DNA from: Chloracidobacterium sp. CP2_5A
GTDB taxonomy: Bacteria; Acidobacteriota; Blastocatellia; Chloracidobacteriales; Chloracidobacteriaceae
Assembly (NCBI GenBank): GCA_002254845.1
Contig: NKPT01000011.1
Coordinates: forward strand, 16,103-80,102
Reading direction: 5' to 3'
DNA: 64,000 bases
The notes under the pieces were generated by a model. The model was given only the letters and a program-made list of their open reading frames with translations, did no database searches and was not told the DNA's origin. This document shows, in pieces, positions 42,099 through 53,906 of this stretch; within the stretch, counting starts at the first letter, position 1; every line of letters starts with the position of its first letter. The position numbers were made by a program, and so were the translations under genes.

Positions 42099-42789
42099 TG
42101 TGGCGAGCGACGCGGTTGATGAACCGGGGCGTTAGCGCGCTCTCGCGCGCCAACTGCAAGGTAATCGGGCGGCAAAAGTGCATGTGCAGGCACTGTCCGA
42201 CGATGCTGAAGGCATGGAGCGTCACGTCAGCGTCCTGCTTGAGGTCTGGTCGCGCCAGTCGAATCAGCGCCTTGAGAATCTCAAAGCGCGGCTCGATAAA
42301 CTCCCGCACCACGATGTCGAGCGCGCCGGTCGGGTGGAGCATTTCATGCGACATCAGCGCCGGCGAGTAGTCGAACTCGCCCTGCTGACCGTAAAGGCGC
42401 GTGATAAAGGTCGCAATGAACTGCGCGATGCCCTGCCGGGCGGCTTCCGGCGTGCCGACGCGCTGCGCAGAGCGCAAAATCCGCGCGAAGCGGGGCGTGA
42501 TGTCCTTCGAACGCCGCATCGCGTAGCGCAGCGTTTCCAGATAAAGCTCTTCCTTGCTGCGAAAATGGTAGTTGACGGCGGCGATGTTGACGCCGGCTTC
42601 GGTCGCCAGGTCGCGGACGCTTGTGCAAGCAAAACCGCGCTCGGCAAACAGTCGCTCGGCCACGGTCAGCAAGCGGGTTTTGGCGTCAGCGTCGCCATCG
42701 GCCGCGCGCCGCCGCCGACGCGATAGCGCGTCCAGCGCGGGCGCTCTGGCAGGAACAGGCTCAGTCTGGCTGTGGGTCCGCAACTTCAT
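42028..42789 (-). CDS. TetR family regulator (CerR/CecR-like C-terminal domain)
   Basis: [59 protein letters not shown]; 3' end overlaps lysS antisense by 71 nt. Confidence 0.88.
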   Translation of the reverse strand: MKLRTHSQTEPVPARAPALDALSRRRRRAADGDADAKTRLLTVAERLFAERGFACTSVRDLATEAGVNIAAVNYHFRSKEELYLETLRYAMRRSKDITPRFARILRSAQRVGTPEAARQGIAQFIATFITRLYGQQGEFDYSPALMSHEMLHPTGALDIVVREFIEPRFEILKALIRLARPDLKQDADVTLHAFSIVGQCLHMHFCRPITLQLARESALTPRFINRVARHITAFSLRALEASPALPGADAETK

Positions 42790-42892
42790 TTTGGGCGAGT
42801 AAGCTATGGCAGGCAGTGAATATTTCCCTCAAGCTCCCCAGGACTTAAGCGCGCCGCGCTTTTTCTAAAGCGAGTTCTCTCAGTCGAGCGAC

Positions 42893-44200
42893 TCACAACT
42901 GCGCCTGCAGCGGCTTTGGTCGAGCGGAACTGAGCGTTTCGACGGCAGGTCCAAGCTGCCAGGACAATAGCCCGCGCCGGACAGTCATTAGCGCCCCGCC
43001 CGCGATGAGACAAAAGCCATTAACGAATAGCGCCTGTGAAGCGCCAAAGCGGTCGCCAATCCATCCAATCCCAATCGCGGCGGCTGGTTGGAGACCAAAC
43101 CCTACCATAAGCAGGATGCTGAGCAGTCGTCCGCGCATCTGCGCGGGCGCGAGCATTTGCATAAGTCCATTCGCCGTCGTGAAGATAAAAGGCACAGTCA
43201 AGCCGGTTGCCACAATGCAGGCGACAGCGGCGGGCAAGGTTCGACTCCAGGAGTTGCCGATAATCATCGCGCCGGCCCAGACCGTACACCCCGTGAGCGC
43301 CAGCCCGACGCGGGGCGTCGCGCGACTGAAGTGCGTTACCAGCAGCGAGCCGATGAGCGCGCCGACGCCCGAAGCGCCCAGCAGCCAGCCCAGCGTCCGC
43401 GAGTCGCCGCCCAGCACGACCGTGGCCAGCGCCGGATAGATCGTCAGGTTCGACAGCACGAAAAACGACGCCAGCATGACAAAGGCCAGCAAATCCACTA
43501 AGCGCGGCTGTGACAGCAAATACCTCGCCGCCTCGCCAAAGCCGCCGGGTTGGGCGGCGCTGGGCGCGCGCTCGATGGCGACGGCGCGAATGGCCAGCAG
43601 GCTGGCGATCACGGCCAGAAAGCTGACGCCGTTTACCCAAAAGGCTTCGGCGACGCCGACGCGGGCAATCGCCCAGCCGGCCAGCGTCGGCCCGACCGTC
43701 CGGCCGAACTGCACGATAACGCCGTTGAGCGCCAGCGCCTTGCGAATTTCAGCCATGCCGACCAAGTCGCCGATGAACGCCTGCTGCGCCGGCATTTCCA
43801 CCGCCGCCACCACGCCCAACAAGAACGACAGCGCGTAAACATGCCAGAGTTGAACCAGCTTGACTTGCACGAGCAGCGCCAGCGCAAAGGCCAAGAGCAT
43901 CGCGGCAATCTGGGCGACAATGAGCAGCTTCCGCCGGTCAAAGCGGTCGGCCGCCGCCCCAGCCCAGGGCGCGAACAGAATGAGCGGGATGGAGCCCAGT
44001 AGCGCGACTATCCCCTGCGCCTGCATGGAGCGGCTCAGCTCCCACACCACCCACGACTGCGCGGTGATTTGCATCCACGTGCCGAGCAGCGAAACGGCTT
44101 GACCGCTGAAATAAAGCCGAAAGGCGCGCCCGCGCAGCGGCGACCAATCCGCCGCCCACTGCCGAGCGAAAGTCAGGCGAGACATCGCTTGGGTTGTCAT
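42893..44200 (-). CDS. MFS transporter (EntS/MFS_3-like)
   Basis: FRLYFSGQAVSLLGTWMQITAQSWVVWELSRS, ALLGSIPLILFAPWAGAAADRFDRRKLL, many TM helices. Confidence 0.9.
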   Translation of the reverse strand: MTTQAMSRLTFARQWAADWSPLRGRAFRLYFSGQAVSLLGTWMQITAQSWVVWELSRSMQAQGIVALLGSIPLILFAPWAGAAADRFDRRKLLIVAQIAAMLLAFALALLVQVKLVQLWHVYALSFLLGVVAAVEMPAQQAFIGDLVGMAEIRKALALNGVIVQFGRTVGPTLAGWAIARVGVAEAFWVNGVSFLAVIASLLAIRAVAIERAPSAAQPGGFGEAARYLLSQPRLVDLLAFVMLASFFVLSNLTIYPALATVVLGGDSRTLGWLLGASGVGALIGSLLVTHFSRATPRVGLALTGCTVWAGAMIIGNSWSRTLPAAVACIVATGLTVPFIFTTANGLMQMLAPAQMRGRLLSILLMVGFGLQPAAAIGIGWIGDRFGASQALFVNGFCLIAGGALMTVRRGLLSWQLGPAVETLSSARPKPLQAQL

Positions 44201-46062
44201 GGGCTTGGCTCAACGTCGGGAGCGGCCTCTTCCGGGCGCGCGCTATTCGACGGCTTGACCGTGAGGCTGTTGGTATCAAGCGTCGTGGACATCGCCCGCT
44301 GAAGCGCCACCACCGCCTTGTTGTAATCCGTCAGCGCCCGAATCTCGCGCCCGCGCGCGGCTGATAGCGCGTTTTGGCGGTCAAGGACAAGAAAGTTCGT
44401 GGACTCGCCCGCTTGGTAGCGCCGCATCTCGCTGGCGTATTGCGCCTCGGCGGCCGTCCGCGAGGCGCGCGCCGCCTGCACCCGCCGGAGCGCCGTCTGA
44501 ACCGACTGGAGCGCATTGCGCACCTCGCTTTCGATTTGGGTCTCAAAACGCCGGCGCTGCGCGTCAATCAGCCGATCCTGCGCCAGCGAGCGTCCGAGCG
44601 CGCTCTGGGCGGCGCGATTGCTGGGCGTAAAGCTCAGGTTGATGCCAACCCGAACGCCATAGAAGTTTTTTGTGAAGAGATTACTGAGACTCGTCCCAAA
44701 GCCGCCGATAAAGATGCTAGGCGTTTGGTTAGCCGGCGGCGGTATGACCACCGGCGCTAGCCCGGCGCCGGCGGAGAGCAGATTCAACCGCTCCAGCACC
44801 GCCGTGTTGAAGCCGCCGGCAAAGGGGTTGGTCGTGATGGGCAGCGGCGTTCCGGCCAGCCCCTGCAAGCTGTAGGAACCCAGAAAATCAAGCTGCGGGC
44901 GCAACTGGTCGCGGAAAAACTGCGCGTCAATGGCGTTCGACGCTTTTTGAATAGCGAATTGCTCCATCTCCGGGCGCTTGGTCAGCGCGGCGCGCACGGC
45001 GTCGTCAAGCGGGATGTTGACGGGCTCCAGATTGACCTGCTCGGTCGGCACGATGGCTTCCTGCCACGCTGCCGACTGGCGTTGATCAAGGATCAGGGAC
45101 TTGAGCGCGTTTTCCACGCGCGTCAGGTTTTCCAAGGCAAGCAGGAACTCTTCCTGGCGCTGCTCGAGTTGCGCTTCGACGGAGACAATTTCCACCGGCG
45201 CGGCCGTTCCGGCCTCGACGAAGCGCCGGTTCTGCTCAAGCTGAATCCGCGCTAGCGCCACCGCCTCGGCGCGGATCTCAACGTCGCGCCGCGCAAAGAC
45301 TAAATCCCAGTAGGCCGACTGCACCTGCGCCACAATATCTATCACCCGCTGCCGAAACTGCGAATCGGAAAGCGTCAGGCGCTTTTTAGCCAACTCGATT
45401 TGCCGCCGCGACTCATCCGTTCGGAAGTTGCGAAACAGCGGCTGCGTGAACGTAAAGGTCACCTGCGAGGTGTAGAGCGGGTTCACCCCGGCGAAGATAT
45501 TTGTCGTGTCCTGGCGAGCGAGGACGACTTCAGCCCCCAAACGCCCGCCGGTCATCAGCGGCTTGGTGAATGCGAAGGCGTTCTGGGCTGAGCGAAGCTC
45601 AACCGCGCCGTTTTTATCCGCGCCGGCAAAGGGATTGACCGCCGGGTTCCGCAGCGCCGCGTAGGCGAATTGATTCGCGAGCGTGATGTCGTAAAAGCCC
45701 TTGGCGCGGTTGACATCGAAAGCCGCCTGCTGGACGGCGACGCGCTGAACCTCGATGTCCGGGTTGGCCCGCAAGGCCATCAGGATGGCCTCGCGCAGCG
45801 CCAGCGGCCGGCTCAGTCCCGGCGTCACGCCGACGCGCGCCTCGACCGAGACCTGGCGGCGCGCTTGTTCCGCCAGGTCTTGATCCGAGCCAGCCGGCGA
45901 CTGGTCAACGCCTTGGCCCACAGGCCGCACAATCCCGGCTAAGGCCGGACGCGCCAAGGCGGCTGATTCCGGCGCCCCGTCCTGCCCCGCCGCCGGCGAG
46001 GTTGCTAATCCAAGGGCCGCGAGCGCGCCCCAAGCCGCTTTGCGGAAAACGCGAATGTTCAT
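44197..46062 (-). CDS. TolC family outer membrane efflux protein
   Basis: Signal peptide; LALREAILMALRANPDIEVQRVAVQQAAFDVNRAKGFYDITL; ATGA overlap with MFS gene. Confidence 0.9.
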   Translation of the reverse strand: MNIRVFRKAAWGALAALGLATSPAAGQDGAPESAALARPALAGIVRPVGQGVDQSPAGSDQDLAEQARRQVSVEARVGVTPGLSRPLALREAILMALRANPDIEVQRVAVQQAAFDVNRAKGFYDITLANQFAYAALRNPAVNPFAGADKNGAVELRSAQNAFAFTKPLMTGGRLGAEVVLARQDTTNIFAGVNPLYTSQVTFTFTQPLFRNFRTDESRRQIELAKKRLTLSDSQFRQRVIDIVAQVQSAYWDLVFARRDVEIRAEAVALARIQLEQNRRFVEAGTAAPVEIVSVEAQLEQRQEEFLLALENLTRVENALKSLILDQRQSAAWQEAIVPTEQVNLEPVNIPLDDAVRAALTKRPEMEQFAIQKASNAIDAQFFRDQLRPQLDFLGSYSLQGLAGTPLPITTNPFAGGFNTAVLERLNLLSAGAGLAPVVIPPPANQTPSIFIGGFGTSLSNLFTKNFYGVRVGINLSFTPSNRAAQSALGRSLAQDRLIDAQRRRFETQIESEVRNALQSVQTALRRVQAARASRTAAEAQYASEMRRYQAGESTNFLVLDRQNALSAARGREIRALTDYNKAVVALQRAMSTTLDTNSLTVKPSNSARPEEAAPDVEPSP

Positions 46063-46308
46063 AAGCTCACTATCTTACTTAATCACTCGATTGAAACATT
46101 CGTTTGAACAGCGAACTCTTACGCCCCAGCGCGCGCGGCGTCAAGCGCGATTGCCTGCCAGCTTGGTCGAGGGAGCGTCCGCGGGCGACGCGACTGCGGA
46201 CGGTTGAAACGCGGCTCAGACGTGCTACGCTGGGCTAAAATCGGCAAACTGTTTTCGCTGGCGATCAGGCTTGGAAACTTCTCGCCGCTTGGCAGCGTAT
46301 GGACCGCG

Positions 46309-46352
46309 CAAAGAAGTCAAGCGAACCAAGCGAACAAAGAAGTCAAGCAAAC
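46309..46352. repeat. CAAAGAAGTCAAGC(G)AAC x2, period 26
   Basis: Copies 46309-46326 and 46335-46352 (one mismatch) in the leader upstream of nfeD. Confidence 0.85.
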
Positions 46353-46383
46353 AACGAATGACGATGCGTTGGGGGCGGAGCAT

Positions 46384-46845
46384 ATGTGGATTATGTGGCT
46401 AGTCATCGCGGCCATCTTCGCGGTCGTCGAGATTTCCACCTCCGGCTTCATCGCTCTGTGGTTTGGCATTGGCGCGGGCGCGGCGGCGCTAACGGCGGCG
46501 CTGGGCTTTGGCGCGCCGGCTCAGCTTGTCGCCCTTATCACGGTTTCAACCGCCTTGACGCTGAGCACGCGAAGGATTTTTCTCCGCTGGCTCGATCGTC
46601 CGACCTCCATAGCGCCCGCGTTTGGCGACAGCAGCCTCGTCGGCAAGCGGGGCATCGTGTTGAAGGAGAGCAAGGGAGTCCGCAGCGAAGTCGAGCTGGA
46701 GCTCGATGGCACTGTTTGGACGGCCCTGCCCGTCGCTGGCGACGCCCTCGCCATTGGCGAGGAGTGCGAAGTCGTTCGGATTGAAGGTAATCAGCTTTAC
46801 GTACGCGCCACTCAACGCGCCCCGGACTGGAAGCTCACTGGATAG
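46384..46845 (+). CDS. NfeD family membrane protein
   Basis: MWIMWLVIAAIFAVVEISTSGFIALWFGIGAGAAALTAALG..., C-terminal OB-like LVGKRGIVLKESKGVRSEVELELDGTVWTALP; ATG at 46384 preferred over TTG at 46204. Confidence 0.88.
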   Translation: MWIMWLVIAAIFAVVEISTSGFIALWFGIGAGAAALTAALGFGAPAQLVALITVSTALTLSTRRIFLRWLDRPTSIAPAFGDSSLVGKRGIVLKESKGVRSEVELELDGTVWTALPVAGDALAIGEECEVVRIEGNQLYVRATQRAPDWKLTG

Positions 46846-46919
46846 CTCGACAAATCCGCTTGGACGCCCGCCTGATCGAGCCACAGGCGAACATTCCCAG
46901 TCAAAGGAGCTTGCCATAA

Positions 46920-47966
<1,047 letters not shown>

Positions 47967-47992
47967 TCAAGGCGGACGGGGAGGCCTGAACG

Positions 47993-49576
47993 ATGGCTGG
48001 CCAAGACGCTGCGCCTGAGAGCTCGCTGGTTCAAATGAGCGCGACCGACCTCGTCCGGCGGCTGGCGACAGGCGAGCTCTCGGCGCGGGAAGTGGCGGAA
48101 GCCCACATTGCCCGGATTGAAGCGGTCAATCCCAAGCTCCGGGCGGTTGTCGTGACGCGCTTTGACGACGTCCTCCGCGCTGCCGATGAAGCCGACGCCC
48201 GGCGGGCCGCGGGCGAGCCGCTTGGCCCGCTGCACGGGCTGCCGATCACGGTCAAGGCTTCCTTTGATGTCGCCGGGCTGCCAACCTCGTTGGGACTCAT
48301 CCGGCAAGCCAACGCGCGAGCGGCCGCCGACGCGCCGACGGTCGCCCGTCTGCGCCGGGCCGGCGCGATCATCCTGGGCAAAACCAACCTGCCCCAGGTC
48401 GCCATGGCGAACGAGTGCGAGAATCCGCTTTATGGGCGAACCGTTCATCCGCTCAGCGACCTGCGAGCGCCCGGCGGGAGCAGCGGCGGCGAAGCGGCGA
48501 TTATCGCGGCTTACGGGTCGCCGCTGGGCTTGGGCAGCGACATCGGCGGAAGCCTTCGACTGCCGGCGCACGCCTGCGGCATCGCGTCGCTCAAGCCAAC
48601 TTCAGGGCGCTTGACGATGCAGGGCCATGCCGAAGTTTTCCCCGGCATGGAGGCTATCCAGTGCCAACCGGGACCACTGGCGCGCCATGTCGCGGATTTG
48701 GTCCTGGCGATGCGCGTTCTGACCGCGCCGGATAACGCGCCCGGCGACCTGACGGCGCCCGTGCCGTGGCGCGACTCCGATGAAGATGTCGCCTTCAATG
48801 GCTTGCGCGTCGCCTACTACTTGGACAACGGGCTGTTCTGCCCATCGCCGGCCATCCGCCGCGCCGTCCGCGAGGCGGTCAATGCGCTTGAACAACGCGG
48901 CGCGGAGGTGATCCCGTGGCAGCCTCCGGATGTCGCCGAAGCCTTTGGGCTGTTTATTGGCATTCTGTTCGCCGACAACCTGCGCTACATCCGCGAATTG
49001 CTGTACGCCGAACCTGTCTGGACGCCCCTGTGGCCGTATCTGGCCCTTGCCCAACTCCCCAACTGGACGCGCGACTGGCTGGCGCGGTTGGCCGACCTGA
49101 CCGGACAGCGCGCAACGGCGCGGTTGCTGCGGGCGGCGCGCGAGCGCAGCGCCGAAGGCTATTGGCGGCTGGTCGAAGCCCGCGCGCGCTATCGCGAGCG
49201 GTTTTTGGAACGCCTCGATGAGCAACGCTGCGCTGTCATCCTGTGCCCGGCGGACGGGTTGCCGGCGCTGACGCATGGCGCGAGCGCGAGCGTAGCGGAA
49301 GCGGCGAGCTACACAGCGCTTTACAATTTGCTGGGCCTGCCAGCCGGCGTCGTCCCGTGGACGACAGTTGGCCCCGCCGAGGAAAGCGATCGCCCCGACA
49401 CGCTCGACCTCAGCCAGCGAACCGCGCGCGACGTGGAGCGCGGCAGCGCCGGTCTGCCAGTCGGCGTGCAGGTGGTCGCTCGGCACTGGCGCGAAGACCT
49501 TGTGTCGCGCGTTATGCAGGCGCTCGAAGACGAGCGGACCCGGTCACGCGTCCTGCCCGAACAACGCAACGGCTGA
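47993..49576 (+). CDS. Amidase (amidase-signature family)
   Basis: GPLHGLPITVKASFDVAGLPTSLG, RAPGGSSGGEAAIIAAYGSPLGLGSDIGGSLRLPAHACGIASLKPTSGRL. Confidence 0.93.
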   Translation: MAGQDAAPESSLVQMSATDLVRRLATGELSAREVAEAHIARIEAVNPKLRAVVVTRFDDVLRAADEADARRAAGEPLGPLHGLPITVKASFDVAGLPTSLGLIRQANARAAADAPTVARLRRAGAIILGKTNLPQVAMANECENPLYGRTVHPLSDLRAPGGSSGGEAAIIAAYGSPLGLGSDIGGSLRLPAHACGIASLKPTSGRLTMQGHAEVFPGMEAIQCQPGPLARHVADLVLAMRVLTAPDNAPGDLTAPVPWRDSDEDVAFNGLRVAYYLDNGLFCPSPAIRRAVREAVNALEQRGAEVIPWQPPDVAEAFGLFIGILFADNLRYIRELLYAEPVWTPLWPYLALAQLPNWTRDWLARLADLTGQRATARLLRAARERSAEGYWRLVEARARYRERFLERLDEQRCAVILCPADGLPALTHGASASVAEAASYTALYNLLGLPAGVVPWTTVGPAEESDRPDTLDLSQRTARDVERGSAGLPVGVQVVARHWREDLVSRVMQALEDERTRSRVLPEQRNG

Positions 49577-49834
49577 CGCTCCTGGACGACAAGCCTAAAG
49601 CGATTGCCGACAGCCGCCAACGAGGCGGCTACCGGTCAGCCCGCGCTTTTCCAGCCTGGCTCGCTTTTCAGCGGCGGTTGAGCGACTTTCAAAGCGCGAC
49701 TCCGCGGCGCGCCGCAGCCCTTCGTCGGCGGCCCTTCGTCAGCGCAAGCGCGCTCGGCGGGCGCGGAAACCGCTCGACAAAAAACGGGCGAGGCAATCGC
49801 TGTGCCGCGCGCGCGTCCGTCGGGGCGAAAAACG

Positions 49835-52810
49835 TCAAAATGTAAAGCGCGCGCCGAGCTGCACCTGGCGCGGTCCGCCGAAGCGCGCTGTCGAAGGCGC
49901 GCTAAATGGCAGAAAGCCGGCCCGATTCAGCGCTGCCGTCGAAAGCGTCCCGTTCGCCAGCGGGCGCGGGCCTTCAACCGTGGCGATCGCGTCCACGTCG
50001 TAGTTTTTGTTCGTGTTGCGCGTCACGTTGAAAAACTCGGCCAGGAAATCGAGCCGCATTCGCTCGCCTATGCGGAACCCCTTGGCAACGCGCAAGTCGA
50101 GATTGAAGAAGTTGGGCTGACGGAACGAATTCCGCCCAACAACAACGCCGTTGATAATGGCCCGGTCGTTGTCATTGCCGTCGTTGTTGACGTCATCGCC
50201 AATGATGGCCGTATAGGGCAGCCCCGACCGCGCCACAATCAGCGCGCTCACGATGAAGCCGTAGGGCAAGTCCGCCAGGCCGCTCAAGTTGAAGTTATGC
50301 CGGATGTCCTGCTTGGACGGTCCGCGCTCCAGCTTCAGGTTAAACGGGTTGATGGCAAACTCCTGATTAAAGTTGCGCTCGTTCGAGTCGTCGTCCATCG
50401 TTCGCGAGAAGGTGTAGTTTGCCGTGAGCTGAAAGCGGTTGGCATAGCGGCGCGTGACGGTCAGCGTCCCGCCGTTGTAGCTCGAATGCGCCGACGACTC
50501 GTTGATGAGAATCGGGCCATAGTTGCGGCCATTCAGAATCTGAATCGGACGGAACGCCGTGTTGAAAAACACGTAGCCGGAGTCGCCAGCCACAACGTGG
50601 CCGGGGCTGCCCGGCGGCGGCAGGTTGCGGTTGACCCGGCGCTGCAAATCCCATGTCGCGTTGCGGATGAAGCCCACTGTCGCCGACCAGTTTTTGAAAA
50701 ACTGACGCTCAATCGTCAGCGCCGCCTGAAATGATCGCGGATTTTGGAAATCGCTCGCAAAGCCGTACACGCGCTGCGGGAAATCAATCGGCGCGAAGCC
50801 GGCCGGCAGCGTCGCGATGGCGTTTGGGAACGCCGGGAAAATCGCCGCCAGCAGCGCGTTGCGCCGCGCGCCGGACGGGATGTTGTTCGTGTCAATAGCC
50901 AGGTTCAGGATGCCGTTTTCCGTCGTGACGCGCTGAAACAGCGTGGCGGGCGTCCGGGCGGTAAACAGGCCGGACGAGGCGCGAACGACCGTTTTCTTGT
51001 CGCCCCCCACATTCCAGGCTAGCCCCAGCCGCGGCTGCCACTGCTCCAGATCGTTCGGGATGCGCTGCGTTTCGGGAATGTCCGGGTTCGGGGCGATGGG
51101 CTGCGGGTTGAACTGTCCTTCCCACCGGAGGCCGAGCGTGACGGTCAACGTCGGCAGGACGCGAATCTTGTCGGTGATGAAGGCGGCAATTTCCTGCTGC
51201 ACGCCCCGGAAGGTCGCCGGCTCCTGCGGCGCGCCTGGCAAGAAGCCGCGATAGCGGTTGATTGTGTTGACGCCGGTCAGCGCGCGGGTGTAGTTGAGCA
51301 GGGCGCTCCCGCCCGTAAAGCCGTACCGCCCTTGAATCGCCGCCGCCCGCTGCTGCTGGACGCGGTTGAAGTTCAGGTCAAAGCCGAAGCGCAGCTGATG
51401 GCGACCGCCAGTGAAACTCACGTTGTCGGAAAGCTGGAAGCGGCGCGTGCGGAACGCGCGCGGTCGGCCGTTGTCCCCGCCAACCGTCCCCACGCCCGAG
51501 ATGTCAATCTGCGAGCTGAGCGAGTTGGGCACTTCGTCGCGGTCATCGCCCGCGATCTGCCCGCGCAGCTCGTTGATAAAGCGGTCCGTCACAACCGTCA
51601 CGAGACTGGTCTTGAAACCGTGGCTGCTGTTTTGGCGCGCGTAGTTGACCGACTCGGCCGCCGTCTGCCGAGCGTTTTCAAAATTGAAGTTTTCGCCGCG
51701 CAGCCGCGTGTAGTTGTACTGCGCGTTGAGCGTGTTGCGGCTGTTGAGGAGGTAGTCGCTGCGCGCAAACAGCGCCGTTGGGTTGTTCGTGCCGCGCTTT
51801 TCGCCCTCAAGGTCGCGCAGGACCTGCGGCAGCGTCTGACCGGTCGGCACGTTGAAGCTGACCACAAATGGAACGCGGAGAAAGTTTTGCTCAATCGCCG
51901 CGAAGAAAAAGACGCGGTCGCGCTTGATGGGACCGCCGATGCTCCCTCCGAACTGATTTTGCAGATTGTCAAGATCGCGCCCGAAGGCGTCCGGCGAAGT
52001 CAGAAAGCGATTGCGGTTGAAGTAAAACGCTTCGCCATGAAACTCGTTGGTGCCGCTTTTGGTGACAACGTTGAGGAAACCGGCGTTGGTGCGCCCGATT
52101 TCGGCGCTCGCGCCCGCCCGCACAACCTGAAACTCGCGCACCGCCGATTGCGGGAAGAAAAAGACGGCCTCGTTGCCGCCGCGCTGGTTGCCCTGGAGCG
52201 GATCGTTGAAGTCGGCGCCGTCCACGGCGACATTCGAGTTGATGGAGCGCTGCCCGGCGACGACCAGGCCGCTGCGATCCTGCTCCTGCATAATGCCAGG
52301 CTGGAGTTGGAAGAATTCGGCGAAGTTGCGCCCGCGCGCCGGGAGGTCCCGAATCGCCCGCTCGCTGATGTTGAGACCGGTCGCCGATTCCTGCACGTCC
52401 ACCACGCCCTGGTCGGCGGTGACCTCGATGATTTCGCTGACCCCCTCGACTTCGAGCGTCAAGTCAGCCGACTCGGCGTTGCCGACGGTGAGCTTGACCA
52501 AGCGCTTTCCGGGCTTGCCACCCGCCATCGTCGCCTCGACCTCGTAAACGCCGACCGGCAGCACCCCGGCGGCGTAGCGCCCGTTGGCGTCCGTGGTTAC
52601 AGTCCGGATGTAGCCGGTTTCCCTATTTTTGATGACCACGGTCGCGCCGGCGACGGCGCCGCCGCTTTGATCCGAAACGACGCCTTCGATGCCGGCGCTG
52701 CCGGATTCAGACTGGGCGCTGGCAACAGCGAGGCAGCCGAACAGCATCCCGAAGAAACAGCCTGCGCTCAGCGCGCAGCTCCTTGCACCCAAACGCTTGA
52801 AAAACCACAT
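49835..52810 (-). CDS. Oar-like TonB-dependent receptor, second copy
   Basis: Start MWFFKRLGARSC at 52810 with AAAGGGA upstream; GSAGIEGVVSDQSGGAVAGATVVIKNRETGYIRTVTTDANGRYAAGVLPVGVYEVEA; ends GARFTF. Confidence 0.9.
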   Translation of the reverse strand: MWFFKRLGARSCALSAGCFFGMLFGCLAVASAQSESGSAGIEGVVSDQSGGAVAGATVVIKNRETGYIRTVTTDANGRYAAGVLPVGVYEVEATMAGGKPGKRLVKLTVGNAESADLTLEVEGVSEIIEVTADQGVVDVQESATGLNISERAIRDLPARGRNFAEFFQLQPGIMQEQDRSGLVVAGQRSINSNVAVDGADFNDPLQGNQRGGNEAVFFFPQSAVREFQVVRAGASAEIGRTNAGFLNVVTKSGTNEFHGEAFYFNRNRFLTSPDAFGRDLDNLQNQFGGSIGGPIKRDRVFFFAAIEQNFLRVPFVVSFNVPTGQTLPQVLRDLEGEKRGTNNPTALFARSDYLLNSRNTLNAQYNYTRLRGENFNFENARQTAAESVNYARQNSSHGFKTSLVTVVTDRFINELRGQIAGDDRDEVPNSLSSQIDISGVGTVGGDNGRPRAFRTRRFQLSDNVSFTGGRHQLRFGFDLNFNRVQQQRAAAIQGRYGFTGGSALLNYTRALTGVNTINRYRGFLPGAPQEPATFRGVQQEIAAFITDKIRVLPTLTVTLGLRWEGQFNPQPIAPNPDIPETQRIPNDLEQWQPRLGLAWNVGGDKKTVVRASSGLFTARTPATLFQRVTTENGILNLAIDTNNIPSGARRNALLAAIFPAFPNAIATLPAGFAPIDFPQRVYGFASDFQNPRSFQAALTIERQFFKNWSATVGFIRNATWDLQRRVNRNLPPPGSPGHVVAGDSGYVFFNTAFRPIQILNGRNYGPILINESSAHSSYNGGTLTVTRRYANRFQLTANYTFSRTMDDDSNERNFNQEFAINPFNLKLERGPSKQDIRHNFNLSGLADLPYGFIVSALIVARSGLPYTAIIGDDVNNDGNDNDRAIINGVVVGRNSFRQPNFFNLDLRVAKGFRIGERMRLDFLAEFFNVTRNTNKNYDVDAIATVEGPRPLANGTLSTAALNRAGFLPFSAPSTARFGGPRQVQLGARFTF

Positions 52811-52949
52811 AGGCGTCCCTTTCATGACTTTGACCAGAAAAGAAGCCTTGGAGCGAAACACCCGCGTGAAAACAGAGCCTTACGCAAATGTAACGCTTAT
52901 CTTTCGGGAATGGATAAACGCGGCGCTCGGCGGACGGAAGCGGCTTGCT

Positions 52950-53885
52950 ATGGTCTGGCTTTTGGCGCTGACAACCGCCCTGGCTTCGGCGCAGGATGCG
53001 CCGCTGCGAGAGGAAGCCCCTGAAATCAAGCCAATCCAGGTCAACTGGAGTCCCGCCGACCAAGCCGCGCTATTTCCATGGATTCCATGGGAAGCGTCGC
53101 CCGGCGCTGAGCTTTCTCTCGCGCCAGCGTTCAAGCCTTCCGACCGGCTTCAGCCGGAAGGCCCATCGCCCAAGTCAAAGGCGACGTCCGCGCCTTCGGC
53201 CGGCAACGCCTCGGATGACCCCGACGCGCCTGTCGGAGACACGCCGCCGCCCGCGCGCTTTCAGTGGAGGGAAGCCATCCGGCAAGCGATGCTCTTCAAT
53301 GCCCTTCAGCATGCGCTGCGCTTTGCGACGGAAGACGGGACGCGCAAGGAAATCAACGGGCCATTTTTCCGCGACTGGTTTCAGTCGGTTCGCAACCTGC
53401 GCGGCTGGCGCGACGGAGACCCGTTTCTGGTCAACTATATCGGGCATCCGATTATGGGCGCGGCGGCGGGTTACATTCAGATTCACAACGATCCAAAGGG
53501 GCAGTTCCTTGAGTTTGCGCCAAGGAAAAAGGCCTATTGGAAAAGCCGTATGAAGGCGATGGCGTGGTCGGCGGCCTACAGCGCGCAGTTCGAGATAGGG
53601 CCGCTGAGCGAGGCTTCGCTGGGCAATGTCGGGCGCGCGCCGCGGCCCGACGGCAAAAGCCCGATGTCCTATGTGGATTTGGTCATCACGCCAAGCGTTG
53701 GCACGCTTTGGCTCATCGGCGAGGACGCGCTGGACAAGCACCTTATCCAGCGGCTTGAGCGGCGCGTTCGGAATCCGTTCTGGCGCGGGATGGCGCGCAG
53801 CTTTCTCAACCCGGGGCGCAGCGTCGCCAACGCGATGCGCTTCAGGTGGCCGTGGCACCGCGACCAACGCAAGCTGCATGATTGA
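52950..53885 (+). CDS. Conserved hypothetical secreted/envelope protein
   Basis: Signal-like start MVWLLALTTALASAQDAPL at ATG 52950; conserved-looking core DPFLVNYIGHPIMGAAAGYIQIHNDPKG. The ORF track extends to 52689, into the receptor gene on the other strand. Confidence 0.7.
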   Translation: MVWLLALTTALASAQDAPLREEAPEIKPIQVNWSPADQAALFPWIPWEASPGAELSLAPAFKPSDRLQPEGPSPKSKATSAPSAGNASDDPDAPVGDTPPPARFQWREAIRQAMLFNALQHALRFATEDGTRKEINGPFFRDWFQSVRNLRGWRDGDPFLVNYIGHPIMGAAAGYIQIHNDPKGQFLEFAPRKKAYWKSRMKAMAWSAAYSAQFEIGPLSEASLGNVGRAPRPDGKSPMSYVDLVITPSVGTLWLIGEDALDKHLIQRLERRVRNPFWRGMARSFLNPGRSVANAMRFRWPWHRDQRKLHD

Positions 53886-53906
53886 GCCCGACACAATGGC
53901 AAGCCG

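Noticed and set aside
51332-53023. 563-aa plus-strand ORF
   Set aside because: Antisense shadow of the second Oar-like receptor; no recognisable motifs.
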